The notes below the pieces were generated by a model. The model was not told the DNA's origin and searched no databases. It was given only the letters and a program-made list of their open reading frames with translations. Of a stretch of DNA of 48,615 bases, positions 24,900 to 40,354 are shown one piece after another. How positions within the stretch are numbered: the stretch's first letter is position 1; every line of letters begins with the position of its first letter. Source of the stretch: Phycomyces blakesleeanus NRRL 1555(-) (taxonomy: Eukaryota > Mucoromycota > Mucoromycetes > Mucorales > Phycomycetaceae); NCBI RefSeq assembly GCF_001638985.1, contig NW_017265134.1:3590458-3639072 (forward strand). Direction: 5' to 3'. A program made the position numbers and the translations under genes.

Positions 24900-25135
24900 C
24901 TGAATTCAATTTAACGTTTTTGGTTTTTGGTTTTTGAGTTCTTATCGTTTATGATTGTAGTTGATATATATATGCATATGTGTATACATACATACATATA
25001 TATATATATATACATATAGTTGTTTATATAACATGTACAAGCGTGTATGCATGTTTCTGTATATATATATATATATATGTACGTGTGTGTATTTGTATTG
25101 TTGAAGAGGAGGGCTCTACATTATTGATAAAACAA

Positions 25136-25168
<33 letters not shown>

Positions 25169-26783
25169 AGTATATACAAGTACACAAGGATATTGTATTT
25201 ATACACACCTCTGCATGGTTTACACACGATAATTATATATACAATTGTCCAATATATATATATATATTTATATATCTATAATATGTGTATGTGTCCGTGT
25301 CTTTCTGTGTCTTTTTAAGTGTATATAATATATTTAATATATAAATATATATTTAAAGTAATAAAAATAAGAATATTGCCTGTGCTGAAAGAAGGTGTGG
25401 CGTAGTTTGATATTATATTATCCTTGCCTTGATTTAACCCGCAAGAGAAATTAAATTAAATGAAAAGAACAATTAATAAGAGCAAAAAATATATATATGT
25501 ATATATGACATGAAATATATAAAGTTTATATGCAGAAACAATAGAGGTAAACCGAACTTCCACAGTCACACTCACTCACTCATTCACTCCACTCACATAT
25601 ATTCACATACACCCTCAGACTTTTGAGCGACAGTCTTATTTGGAAATAACACACACACGCATATATATATATATATATATGGGTAAAATGATAGAGAGGG
25701 GCGTGGACCTGTAAAAATTTAATGGGATATGGCTACAAGTCCATACCATCTGTAAGTATATCGAACTTTGGCTGTCAACATTAGACTAATGAACAGGACT
25801 AGAAGCGGGCTATAAGCGGGCTATTAATGTCTCAATTCTTTCTTGTTGGATTTGGTTTACCCCACGGTTCATTATCATAGAGGTGGGTACTCAACAGGAT
25901 TTTACGTACGGTTCTAAACTTCGGGGAACAACAGTATTGGACAAAAAGACTTTTACTGATATAGAAAAGTGTTACGTCCTAGACAATGCTACAAGTCCAC
26001 ACCACCCTCTCTAATAAGGCAAATGAAACAAGGCAATAAGTTTGAGTTAATTCGGAACAAGTCACACAGCTCCCTTTTATATTTTTTTCTTTCTTTTATT
26101 CTATTCAGGTCCCAAACCTCAAGGAAGCCTATGATTTCTCAATGTATTTAATTATAAATATACAAGTGTTGGGATTAATAAAACATAATAATACTATATA
26201 TATCGAATAAGGAGCTTATCCTTTGCTGCCTTTTTTTTAAAAAATAAAGGTAATGATCAAGATTTATCCATTAAGCCTAATATTATGCAAGTCCTTTATT
26301 CTTTCTGTTTTGAGATTAGAAAAGGGTGTTAATTGTTAAAGAGGAGGCAAGGTGTTAATTGACAATACCTAAATTTTAACCGACAAGAGACACGCTATGG
26401 CAATTAAGGAAACCAAAGAAGAAGAAAAAGTACATTGTATCAATTAGATTATTCACTATATCTATCAACTTGATTATTACAACCAAACGCCACATCAAGA
26501 AAAAATAATGGCATTTACTGAATTGTATAAAGGAGAGTTTACTCCCTATAATCACATATACTTTCTCCCTTTACACAAGTTTGTAATTACAGATATACAG
26601 GTCAATTCACAAAGATATATATATATATATTTTTGCTGTTGTTTATTTGGTTTTTAGTTTTTAGTTTTTTTTATAAAAAAAAAAAGGTCTACTTGTTTAT
26701 TTTCATCTTTTGTTTCCTTTTGAAGAAAAAAGTAATGAAGAGTAAAAACAGAAAACAAGCTACTTGAATGTTCTATTGTAATG

Positions 26784-26818
<35 letters not shown>

Positions 26819-26934
26819 GATATTTATATATAAAGTGAAATGATAATGATAGTACAGAGACTAAGGAATATTGATATTTCAATACTGTGAGGAGGAGGAT
26901 GGAGCTGTTATTGTTGTTGGTGTTGTTGTTTTTT
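24900..26934. other. Microsatellite-rich spacer between kinesin and mannosyltransferase genes
   Basis: Dense (TA)n, (CACATA)n and (CA)n tracts from 24965 to 25320 and again near 25650 and 26790. It must contain the missing kinesin 5' exon, but I could not place it. A sequence like the 13764 MITE end starts at 25885. No other gene is supported. Confidence 0.5.
25885..25975. mobile_element. Partial copy of the GGGTACTCA MITE-like family
   Basis: GGGTACTCAACAGGATTTTA at 25885 matches both ends of the element at 13764-14146. The sequence after it (AACAGTATTGGACAAAA) resembles the internal sequence after the 13764 end (AGCAGTATTATTGGGCTAAAA). No matching inverted end was found nearby, so it is a fragment or a one-ended copy. 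Confidence 0.4.
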
Positions 26935-28846
26935 CTACTCTGTAACAGAAATCCACTTTCTCATACAAGAACTCTCAGTGAAATCTACAGACCAAAAAAA
27001 AGCATTAATATATAATCTCTCTTTCTCACGCACATATGGAGTGAAAACAAAACCCACAACATTCAACAATAAAAATATAAATAAACAAATGATAAAAATC
27101 ATTGACATACCAAAGTTTTCTCCTGCATCACAATGGCACTTCTTTTGCAATTCTCTTGAGATAGGACAGTGCATAAAAGGAGCGTGCTTGTAACCAATAT
27201 CATTAAAGAAGTGTACTTCAGACTGGTTAAGGAACATTCCTACAGCAATTGAATGGACAGGAGCATCTCCCCATCTAAATAATAATAATAAAAAATAGTA
27301 TCAATACCAAATATATATATATATATATATTATTTTACTTACCTTTCATAAAAGAATCCACCAGCACGATCGAGGTATTCAAAGTAGGCTGTGTACTCAG
27401 GGCTACGGAGGAACTTGAGGTCTCCAATCTCAAAATTACTCCAGAAATGGCACAGGTTGTAAGAACCTCCTCCATTGTTGGATATCAAGTCAATGAGGTT
27501 GTTTTCGGGGATATATTGAGGATATTCCTTCATGAATTTCTTGGTTGTTTCCCACAATGTAGGAATAGTAGACTCGTACTCCAAAAGAGAAATAGTCCAA
27601 CCTGTGAGTGTATGTACAGTTATTAGAAATTTGAAATTTGAGTAAATTAAAATAATAGTAATGATGTTTAAAAAATAAATAAAATAAATTCTAGTCAAAA
27701 GCCCAAAAACATATGCTTTAAACAAAAGTTTACCGTATTTCTTGTTGTTTTCCTTCATGTACAGGAATGGATCATAATCGAGATCGCAAAAGAACTCTAC
27801 ACTTGGTTCCACACGCCTATTTATTTTGTTTTAATTAATACTTTTGTCATTGCTATTATTACTGCTACTGCTACTGCTACTGCTGATGCTTATGCTTTGT
27901 TGACTAATGAGTTACAATTTTTTTAAAGAAAAAGTCTTACCAATAAAACTCATACTCGAGCATCAAAGGGTGTCTGAAAAAGAAGCCACTCTCGAATCTA
28001 TTTTTTTTTTCAAAACAAATAAAGTCAATTGAATTAGTGTAAGACCATTTTTTTAAAGAAAAAAGATCGTATACAATACAAGCACATTGTGTATGTATGT
28101 AGGTATGTATATATGCATGTGTTCTTTACCTGCACATATGGCGATATGAAAGATTGTCACCGTACAAGATACCATCTTTACCCATCTTGTGGCGTAACTT
28201 GTCAGCCTTTTCAACATCAATCCACTCTGGATATCCCCAATGTTCCTGAGGAATCAAGCCTTAATGATTCAAAAACAAAAAGGAAATGAAAGAAAGTAAG
28301 TACACATACCCACACATCCACATATATTGTAAGTCATTAAAGACAGCATTAATTCCCTTTCCCCCTCCCCCTCCATCCCCTCACTTTTCTTATAATGTTT
28401 TTTTTTTCTTTTTTTTAATAGAATAAATAATAAATTGTTATATACCACTTACCATATTTTGTTTCTGCTTTTGTCAATCCTGAAGTAAGTTCCTTGAATT
28501 CATCTGTGAATGGCTCATCGTTCAAAAAGACATAGGGGTAATTGAATTTGCTGTTGAATCGAGCTTCTAATTGCTGGATAGTCTTTCGCAGATCATCCAG
28601 TTCCGAGTTTCTTGTGAGGATAACAAAAGCAGCCTTTGCTCTGGTGGTATTCTTCCAGGCAGGTTCCTTGAATTGCTCTTCATCTGGAGGCATTACAAAC
28701 TCATGTGGCACGACATTCTTGGGAGGAACGGAAGATGGCGCAATTGATGTTGACTGGTAAGGAGAGAGGAAGAAGACGATTACAAGGATGAAGACCACAA
28801 GAGAAACCAAGATTGGTTTCCTTTGAGTAGATGAGATGACAGGCAT
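26935..28846 (-). CDS. Alpha-1,2-mannosyltransferase, GT15 (KRE2/MNT1 family)
   Basis: Seven exons (28453-28846, 28130-28259, 27941-27997, 27734-27816, 27343-27601, 27111-27274, 26935-26984) give 378 residues, usual for the family. It is a type II Golgi protein: short cytosolic N-terminus, a single membrane anchor at about residues 12-28 ([16 protein letters not shown]), then the lumenal catalytic domain that adds alpha-1,2-mannose from GDP-Man to O- and N-linked glycans. Family signatures are clear: [61 protein letters not shown] (holding the conserved active-site Glu) and the cysteine-containing C-terminal segment CHCDAGENF. The 57 bp third exon and the 50 bp last exon are both needed for the frame. 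Confidence 0.95.
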
Positions 28847-29739
28847 CCTAGTTATATATGTACACTGTGTATGTATATGTATATATATATATATAATTAA
28901 TTAATTTTTAAATAATCAAAAAATAAATAAATAAATGTATATATGTGTATATATATATTTATATATATATAAAAAAAAGTTAAATTGTCTTGAAATATAT
29001 TTTTATTTTATTTTATTTGTTTCTCTCTTTATTTCGGTGTTTGACAACGTTTAGGCGGCTATTAAAATAGTGATCGACACAGGATCCAATAAACCCAGGC
29101 ACAAACCATTGAGTGGGAAATCATTAAAGGTTTATCTAAAAATGGAAGTCCTAAATGAAAAAGTAATCAGAATTAATTTGGAATTTAAACGTCAGATAAG
29201 ATCCATTAAAACAATCCTTTTGCGTTTCTTTTTTTTTGCTGTTGTCTTGTAAAATTAGTGCATGTATTTACGTTTATGTCGAATGGTACACATCGTAAAC
29301 AAACAAACAAACAAACATGCATGCAAGCAAGCAAAAAAAAACCCCCCAAAAAACAAAATAAAGATCATAAATAACCACACAAATAAATCAATAAAGAAAT
29401 GCGTATTCATAGTAGTTTATATACATATTTAAATTAGTAGGCAGTTGTGTGTGTAGTATGTGTGGTTACAGATATGAGTATTGCTATGAGTATGAGTATG
29501 GGTGAATATTGTACATATACTTGATTATAGTGATGGTGAATAAAGACTTTTTTACATGTAAAAAAAAAGAGAGAGAAAAGAAGAGAAGAAACATTCCTAG
29601 CAATATATCGAGAGGTAAAAGTTTATCAATGTTAAGAAATAAATAATAGATTATAAAGATTGTTAAAAACTGCTAATAGTTATTTCAATATTCATAGTAA
29701 TAGTCATAGTCATAGTGACAGTGACAGTGACAGTGACAG

Positions 29740-29770
<31 letters not shown>

Positions 29771-30805
29771 GATAAAACCGGGAAAACTTAAGAAGGCTTA
29801 AAAGGCAAAATCTTGATGTATACGAAAAAGAAACAAAATCTAGAAAATTTTATCTATAAATGTATTAGATTTATAAATACTTATCCATGTGTAGATACTA
29901 TTTTTGGGTAAACTGTTGCTTATTTCTTCCAAGTGGTACCAGCTTGGCGCACAAAACGACACACAAATATATATATATAAATCTTTATCTCTTGTCTGAT
30001 AAGAATAGACTTGTATATATGTGTATAAATCAATTATAATGAATCAGATAAAGGAAATAGGAGGAAAGAGATAGAGAGAGAGAGAGAGAAGAGGACGAGA
30101 CTGGGTGAGTGGAAGTTCTCCATATTATACCACAAGAAGATGCCTATATATTTTGCTTTAGTATAAATAAATAAAACAAACTCACTTATCTTTTTCTCTC
30201 TCATTTCTTTATATATGTATATTATATAATACAATGATGAAGAGAGAAAACCCCCAAAGGCAACCAGCACATTGTGCGTCATAAAATTATAATGTAATCG
30301 TACGCTTTGAACCAATCGGTGCAAATCCAGAGAGGAAAAAGCGATGAATAATGAAATCCAATTAGAGTCTTGACATTTTTTTTCTTTATTTATTTATCTC
30401 TTTTATATGTTTATATAATACATAATCATGATCCGTTATTCTAAATCTAAATGACACAAAGTATCCAAAAATAAAAACGCTGATTCTTTTTCATTGATTA
30501 TATACATCGCCGATAGAAATACAGTTCTCTTTGTTTAATATCTATGATGAGCTTGATGTCCAAGATCATTTTATAAAAGCGGAATAGTAATATAACGATC
30601 GTAAACAAGAGGATTGTGTCCGTCTCTTCTGTGTATCTGTTAATGATCTTTTAAAGAAAAATGCATTTTATATGACAGTTTCGGTTGTTTCTGTCTGCGT
30701 TTGTTTGTGTACATTTGTATTGGATGTGTTGGGTGGATGTGCGTATGTGTTCTTGGTTTAAAAGAATAAGAATAAGAAAAAAAAATTAAAAAAAGAAGTG
30801 TTTTT
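28847..30805. other. Long spacer, no supported gene
   Basis: Presumed promoter of the mannosyltransferase gene on the left and 3' UTR of RBM22 on the right. Contains AAAC and AAGC repeats near 29300-29330, and a run of CATAGT/GTGACA/ATGATA units at 29697-29772. A 60-codon frame at 29070-29252 is discussed under rejected items. Confidence 0.45.
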
Positions 30806-33235
30806 TTAGGCTTTGCTGGCGTTGGAACCCTGCAATGTTGGATCTTGACTCGGGTACTTTACAGAATCTTCTTTGTCAAAGGACATTGAAGGAGGTGCGG
30901 GTGGTTGCAAAGATGCAAAGTCGGTAGGTGTAACTATGTTGCGTTTTGTTATAAATAAGAAAAAGATTAATAAACATATATATTACACAGCCTCCCAAAG
31001 AATAATTTTAAATATATGTATATAATCATCGATTTAATTCTTTTTTCTTTACCTGGTGCCTTTACTTCTGACTTTGGTCCAATAGGTCTTGGTCTACCCC
31101 ACGCAACACGGAGAGGGAAACCCTTGATGTTCAAACCAACCTCATAAACCTTTTCAGCAGCAGCTTCGGCAGCCTTGCGGGTAATAAAGTTTACAAATGC
31201 ACATTTCGATTTGTAGATAACCACAATCGATTTAATCTCTCCAAATGCATAAAAAAATCCTCTGATTTTTATGATTAGTATTATAAAATTTAAAGCAAAA
31301 AAAATATATAAGCGCCTGTACTAAAATCTCAATCTATGTATCCCAATTACTCAATGAAGAGTCTAAAGCTTTTCTATTAATCTATTTTACCTGATGTCAG
31401 ATTCTGAAAGATCTTCTTCAACTCCAGTAACAAACAAAGAAGTCTAGAGAAATAATAGTAATAATAATATTAATATTGACATCAAGGTTAAGAAATTATG
31501 CTCATTTTCAATTTTAATTTCAGTTTCCCTTTATCTTTTTCTGTTTCTCTTTGTTCATTTATTCACTTACCACAGCTTTGTCAGTCGGTGGATCCAGCGA
31601 GTTATTTCCACCTCTGACTCTTGTAAGCATCTTCTTTGCAACAGGATCGTTCGAGCCATAGTAGCGGTCTTTAATGTTTTGTTGAGTAATATCACTATCA
31701 CCTGGAAGTTCGTGTCTAAAAAAAATATCGATAGACAAATGAAATAACGGCATTAAGTTTTAGTTAGTCACTTTTGTCCTATCCACGCGCGCGCGCGCGT
31801 GTGTGTGTGTGTGTGTGTGATTCTATTCTAACCCCACCCGCGCCCTACATTTATTCACGTTTTCTATATTTTCTATATTTGCATATATTCATATTCAACA
31901 GAGGGTATATTTTGATCTCCCTTTCTTTTCCTTTTCTTTCTATTCTTTTCTGATTATCATTATCATTATCATTACCGCTATTTATATGATTACCTGTATG
32001 GACATTCGGTTCCGCGTTTACATTCACCCTTGACAAAGAATGAACAAATGTGTGCTCTGTTACGTTTGTAGAATGGTTCTGATCTAGCCAATCTTCGAAG
32101 AATTTCACGACTAGCCGGGGTTGCCTTTCCAGAATCATACAAATTCTTATCTTCTTCCAGCTACAAATATTATCCACACACACACAGATATATATATATA
32201 AGACAGCAATAATATTTTAGTGTTTAAATTCAATATATATATATATTGATATTATTTCTTTCTTTCTTTCTTTCTTTGTGCATCCTCGTGCGTACCTTAT
32301 TTGCTACATTCTGAGCATAGTATTGTCTGTTGACATCTGTGGTTGGTGCACTAGACTGAATTTGTAAAGCACTATCTCTGACCTGAACAGGAAGGCCTAG
32401 AGACACAGCAGCAAATATATATATATATAAAGTTAATTAGAAATTCTAATACACTATACATATAATGCATATATATATATATAAAACAAAAATAATAAAA
32501 ATAATAGTAGTAGCAGTAGAAATTACCGTATTGTAGATCCAATACACATGTTTGACAGACATGCTTTACCTTTGCACAAATCTGACAAATCTCAGTCTTT
32601 TTGTAACGCATATTTGTGCCAGGTAACCAACGAAAGACAGTAAATGGGCGAGCGCAGATCTAAGATGATAGATCATGTAAGTCATCCATCCTTTTCTCAT
32701 ATTTTTTTTCTTTGCTTCTTTATTTTGTCGTCGTCATTATTGCTGTTGTAATTCCTGCATTAAACATGTGTAGCTATATATATGTAATCTCTCCATCTCT
32801 TTCTTTCTTTCTTTCTTTTCATCTTCTAATCTTTGACAGTTTATTTACTTTGCATTCTTTTCCGTAAGGCTGCTTTGTCTATTAAATAAATAAATAATAA
32901 ACAGAAAACAGAAAAATGTTAATTACAAATGAATAAACTTTTGTGCACTAAACAGTAATTTACCATGCGGACATACGGATTGTCTCCTAAACAAGTTTCA
33001 CAGACGATTGGGAATTCCTAATAAATATACCAAATGAGTAAAGCTGTTTCTCTCCTATATTTTCTTTCATTTATTCGTTCATTCGTTTATTTAAATTTAT
33101 ATCTATGGATTTTTCTTTGAGAATGACTATTATATAAGCTTCTTTTTTATTTGATTTTATTTTAAGAAAAAAGGAGTCAATGCGCACCGAGTCTTCCCAT
33201 CCTTGTTTATTGGGATCTGATTTTGTCAAACTCAT
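30806..33235 (-). CDS. Pre-mRNA-splicing factor RBM22/Slt11/Ecm2
   Basis: Ten exons: 33188-33235, 32964-33017, 32849-32878, 32527-32659, 32296-32396, 31994-32160, 31571-31715, 31391-31443, 31053-31261, 30806-30933. They join to 355 residues. The N-terminal Cys-rich region follows RBM22 almost word for word: [60 protein letters not shown]. Next is a CCCH zinc finger ([19 protein letters not shown]), then an RNA-recognition motif (SLFVTGV...GEIKSIVVI...CAFVNF) and a Pro-rich tail. In yeast and animals this protein sits in the spliceosomal active site, contacting U6 snRNA and the intron. An ATG 81 bp upstream is in frame, but the family-conserved start is at 33235. The 30 bp exon 3 is a true micro-exon. 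Confidence 0.95.
31785..31819. repeat. (CG)n(TG)n alternating tract in an RBM22 intron
   Basis: About 35 bp of unbroken purine-pyrimidine alternation, CG units followed by TG units, in the intron at 31716-31993. Such tracts can adopt Z-DNA. It stands out in a genome region with few CpG steps. Confidence 0.8.
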
Positions 33236-33936
33236 GATGAATATATACGTAAGTTGGAAAAAATATAAATAATAATAAAAATGGGACCAAACAAGCTTTG
33301 GAAGCCAAAAGGACAAAGAGCAGGACTGCTGTCTACGTCAGCTCACGAAATTTCCTTTTTTGAGACGCGCGTCTTGGAATTTTTAATTTTTAATTGTTAT
33401 TTTATTATTTATTTATTTATTTTAAAAAAAAACAATTTTTTTTAAATATTTTATTTTGTGTGTGTGTGTGTTGTATAGTGTGAATAGTTGGAGTAATATT
33501 TTATATTTATATTTATATATATATATTGGTTTGGTTTGGTTTGTGAAATATATACAAGTGAACAAGCTTTGTAGGTATTATATACATGTATATGTATACG
33601 TATATGTATATGATATAGAGTAAAGAATATTTATATATACAGTAAAGACAACAATTCCTCTTTGAAAATATAGATATGAATATGAATATTTATTTATTTA
33701 TCTTTATTTTTTTCTTTTGCTGTCTTTTATTCAACTCAGTTTTTTAGACGCATTACAAAGAAACCTTGTCATTCACAAATACGATCCAAAAACAAACAAA
33801 CAAACAAACAAATAAATAAATAAAAAGACCACCGACGTTAATAGCATCAATAAGAATAACGACGAAACAGGAAGGCGACGAAAAAAAAACGACACTCGTA
33901 TAACAACAGCAACAACCACAACTTAAATAGTCAGTC
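33236..33936. promoter_or_regulatory. Divergent promoter of RBM22 and MCM4
   Basis: About 700 bp separate the two start codons. A perfect 12-bp palindrome AGACGCGCGTCT lies at 33363-33374, nearer RBM22. The remainder is AT-rich with (TA)n and GGTTT repeats. ACGCGC-type sites are the binding sequences of MBF/E2F-like G1/S factors that commonly control MCM genes; applying that here is inference. Confidence 0.45.
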
Positions 33937-38089
<4,153 letters not shown>

Positions 38090-39532
38090 GAGAAATAGCC
38101 CAAAAATAAAATAAACTAAGGGGGGAAAGACGCTACTACACACATCCAAACATGTACACGCACATATATAGCAAGTATTGAAATCCAAATAAAAATAAAA
38201 TGAAAAATAAAATAAAAGAAAAGAAAGGAAAAGAAGAAATATTTTATTTATTTATATAAAAAGATATATTATACTTTTAAGATAATCGATTGTACTCCCA
38301 TTAACAAGGCTGATTTAAGAGACCTACAATCATCATTTTTTTTACACTTTATAATCATTCTTACGTATTTAATTGTTTGAAAGTCTTTTTTGTATTGTAT
38401 TGTATTATGCTTCATGCCACGTGAAATGAACAAAATGAAATAAGAGAGAATAAAAACCAATAAATATATATATATAAACAGGGTTTGTACAAGTCAATTC
38501 TTTTGTACTTCCCTTTTTTTTCTATCGCTATTATCTAGTTCTTATCTATGTATTGTATTGTATTTTAATGTAGCCATTATATTTTATTATTATCTTTTAT
38601 GTGCCTTAAAAAAAGTTACTTTTTTTTTGTTTCCATGGTAACAAATCCAGAATATAAATATGCTCCATAACAACAAATTTAGCTTATTATTTTTCTATTT
38701 TATTTATTTCCATGACAACAAAATAATTGTATATTGCCATGGTTATTCAGATCGTATGAGTTTATTTTATATTTATATTTATATTTATTGTTATTGTTAT
38801 TGTTATTATAGTTTCAGCCTTAATATTTACTGTTTACTATTTTTTATTATAATTATCATAATTATCATTTTTTATCTCTTTTTTTTTGTATTTCTGTGTA
38901 GTGTCCATTTTTGGTATTCAATATTTGATATTTTTATTTATTTATACATGAATACAATAAATCAAATCTGCTGTTTCCGAATAAATGATGTTGCCTTTTG
39001 GTGCTTTGTCCATGTGACATATATTGTACGGATCGGAGTGCCCAAAGATACGCCATGTCCTAATTAGGCCAACTTTAGATAAGCTTGTTAGGCAAACGAA
39101 CCACATTTGACGAGGCACCCATCTAATCGCCCTTATAAGATAAAATAAAAGGCGATCGAAATAAACAGTAAAATAGAAAAAAAAACAAGATGTATATAGA
39201 TTTGAATTTTGGGGAGAATAAAGAAAATAGAGATGGTATTTGAACCAATTGAAGACTATTGAATGGTTAAAGCCAGTTTTTTTTTATTTGTATTATATTA
39301 ACATTATTTAAAGTACAAAACAAAATTACACACACACATACACATACAAATTTGTATATATATATACTATGAATATTAATAGGGGAGAGAGAGAAGAGGA
39401 AGAAAATAAGCAGAGAGATAAAGAAATAAAGAGGAGGGAGGGAAAGAGGGAGAAAAAGACAAAGAGAGTAAGGGAAAGGAGAAAGAGTGATAAATGATTT
39501 GTCTGTGTGTGTGTGTGTGCGTGTGTGCAGAG

Positions 39533-39591
<59 letters not shown>

Positions 39592-39592
39592 T
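39533..39592. repeat. (CTGT)n microsatellite
   Basis: About 14 CTGT units interrupted regularly by TTGT, preceded by a (GT)n stretch near 39503-39526. Confidence 0.9.
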
Positions 39593-39986
39593 TTTATTTA
39601 TTTATTTGGTTGTGTTTTTATTTTTATTTTTATTTTATTTTTATTGTCGGGAGTGACCGGGTTGGCCTATTATTGTTATTATTATTCTTTTTGGTTGAGC
39701 CATGCGTACCTTGACGAAAGGGCATGCGATCAATGTTCTTTTAATATTAAAAGGGGGGCGGAAACTTTCTACTTCTTTACAAAAAAGAAAAAGAAAAAGA
39801 ACCCCATAAAAGAAGAAGTACAATTTCTGTTCTAGTGGTCGAGAAATCCAACAGGGCTTTTTTTTATTATTATTATTATATATATATTTAAATACATTGG
39901 TACTTTACACACATATATATATGTACATAGCCTTAGATTACAACTGAGTTTTTGGTTGGTTGAACCCTTTTTATTATATTTTCTTA

Positions 39987-40101
39987 TTAGTGAATTGGCT
40001 TATCTTGTCGTCGATAAGTGCCTACCCAGTCACATGTACCAGTTGCCATAGGAACACAAGAGCGGGAAGAACGGCGACTGAAATAATCAGCGATCTCTCG
40101 G
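39987..40101 (-). other. Possible isolated 3' exon or small protein tail
   Basis: A 38-codon minus-strand stretch after a good acceptor (TTCCCTTAG) reads EIADYFSRRSSRSCVP, then MATGTCDWVGTYRRQDKPIH and stop. Its composition is protein-like, unlike the surrounding repeats. No upstream exon with a donor was found before the oppositely oriented GATA gene at 40355. Continuous reading upstream gives a hydrophobic leader from 40193 made of T-rich sequence. It could be a small gene, a pseudogene remnant or chance. I recognise no family. Confidence 0.25.
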
Positions 40102-40354
40102 CTAAGGGAAGAAAAAAAAAGTATTGAACAGTTGCAAAAAAAAAAGAGAAACAGAGAGAGAGACAAGAGCGGGTTTAATATTGTAAAACACATGAATAAA
40201 TATATATAAATAAAACAGAGCGCCTTTTATTTTTAAAAGTCAATTAAAGACTTGCACTCCTTTCTTTCTTTCCACTTCTTTATTCCCAAAAATATAATTT
40301 ATAATATATATTATATATATTTTTATATATATAAAAGAAAAAGAAAAAACTGTC

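Larger units (their letters stand above)
38090..40354. other. Spacer between MCM4 and the GATA factor
   Basis: MCM4 3' UTR with AATAAA-like runs, then long AT-rich sequence; a G/A-rich tract at 39381-39485, a CTGT microsatellite at 39533-39592, and A/T repeats just before 40355. The only candidate coding segment is the short minus-strand one at 39987-40101. Confidence 0.45.

Noticed and set aside
24980..25318. 112-codon plus-strand frame rich in Tyr, Ile and Thr
   Set aside because: It is built from TA and CA microsatellites.
29070..29252. Frame with IDTGSN resembling a retropepsin active site
   Set aside because: The frame opens right after an in-frame stop, lacks the rest of a protease fold and has no retroelement sequence around it; a three-residue match is expected by chance.
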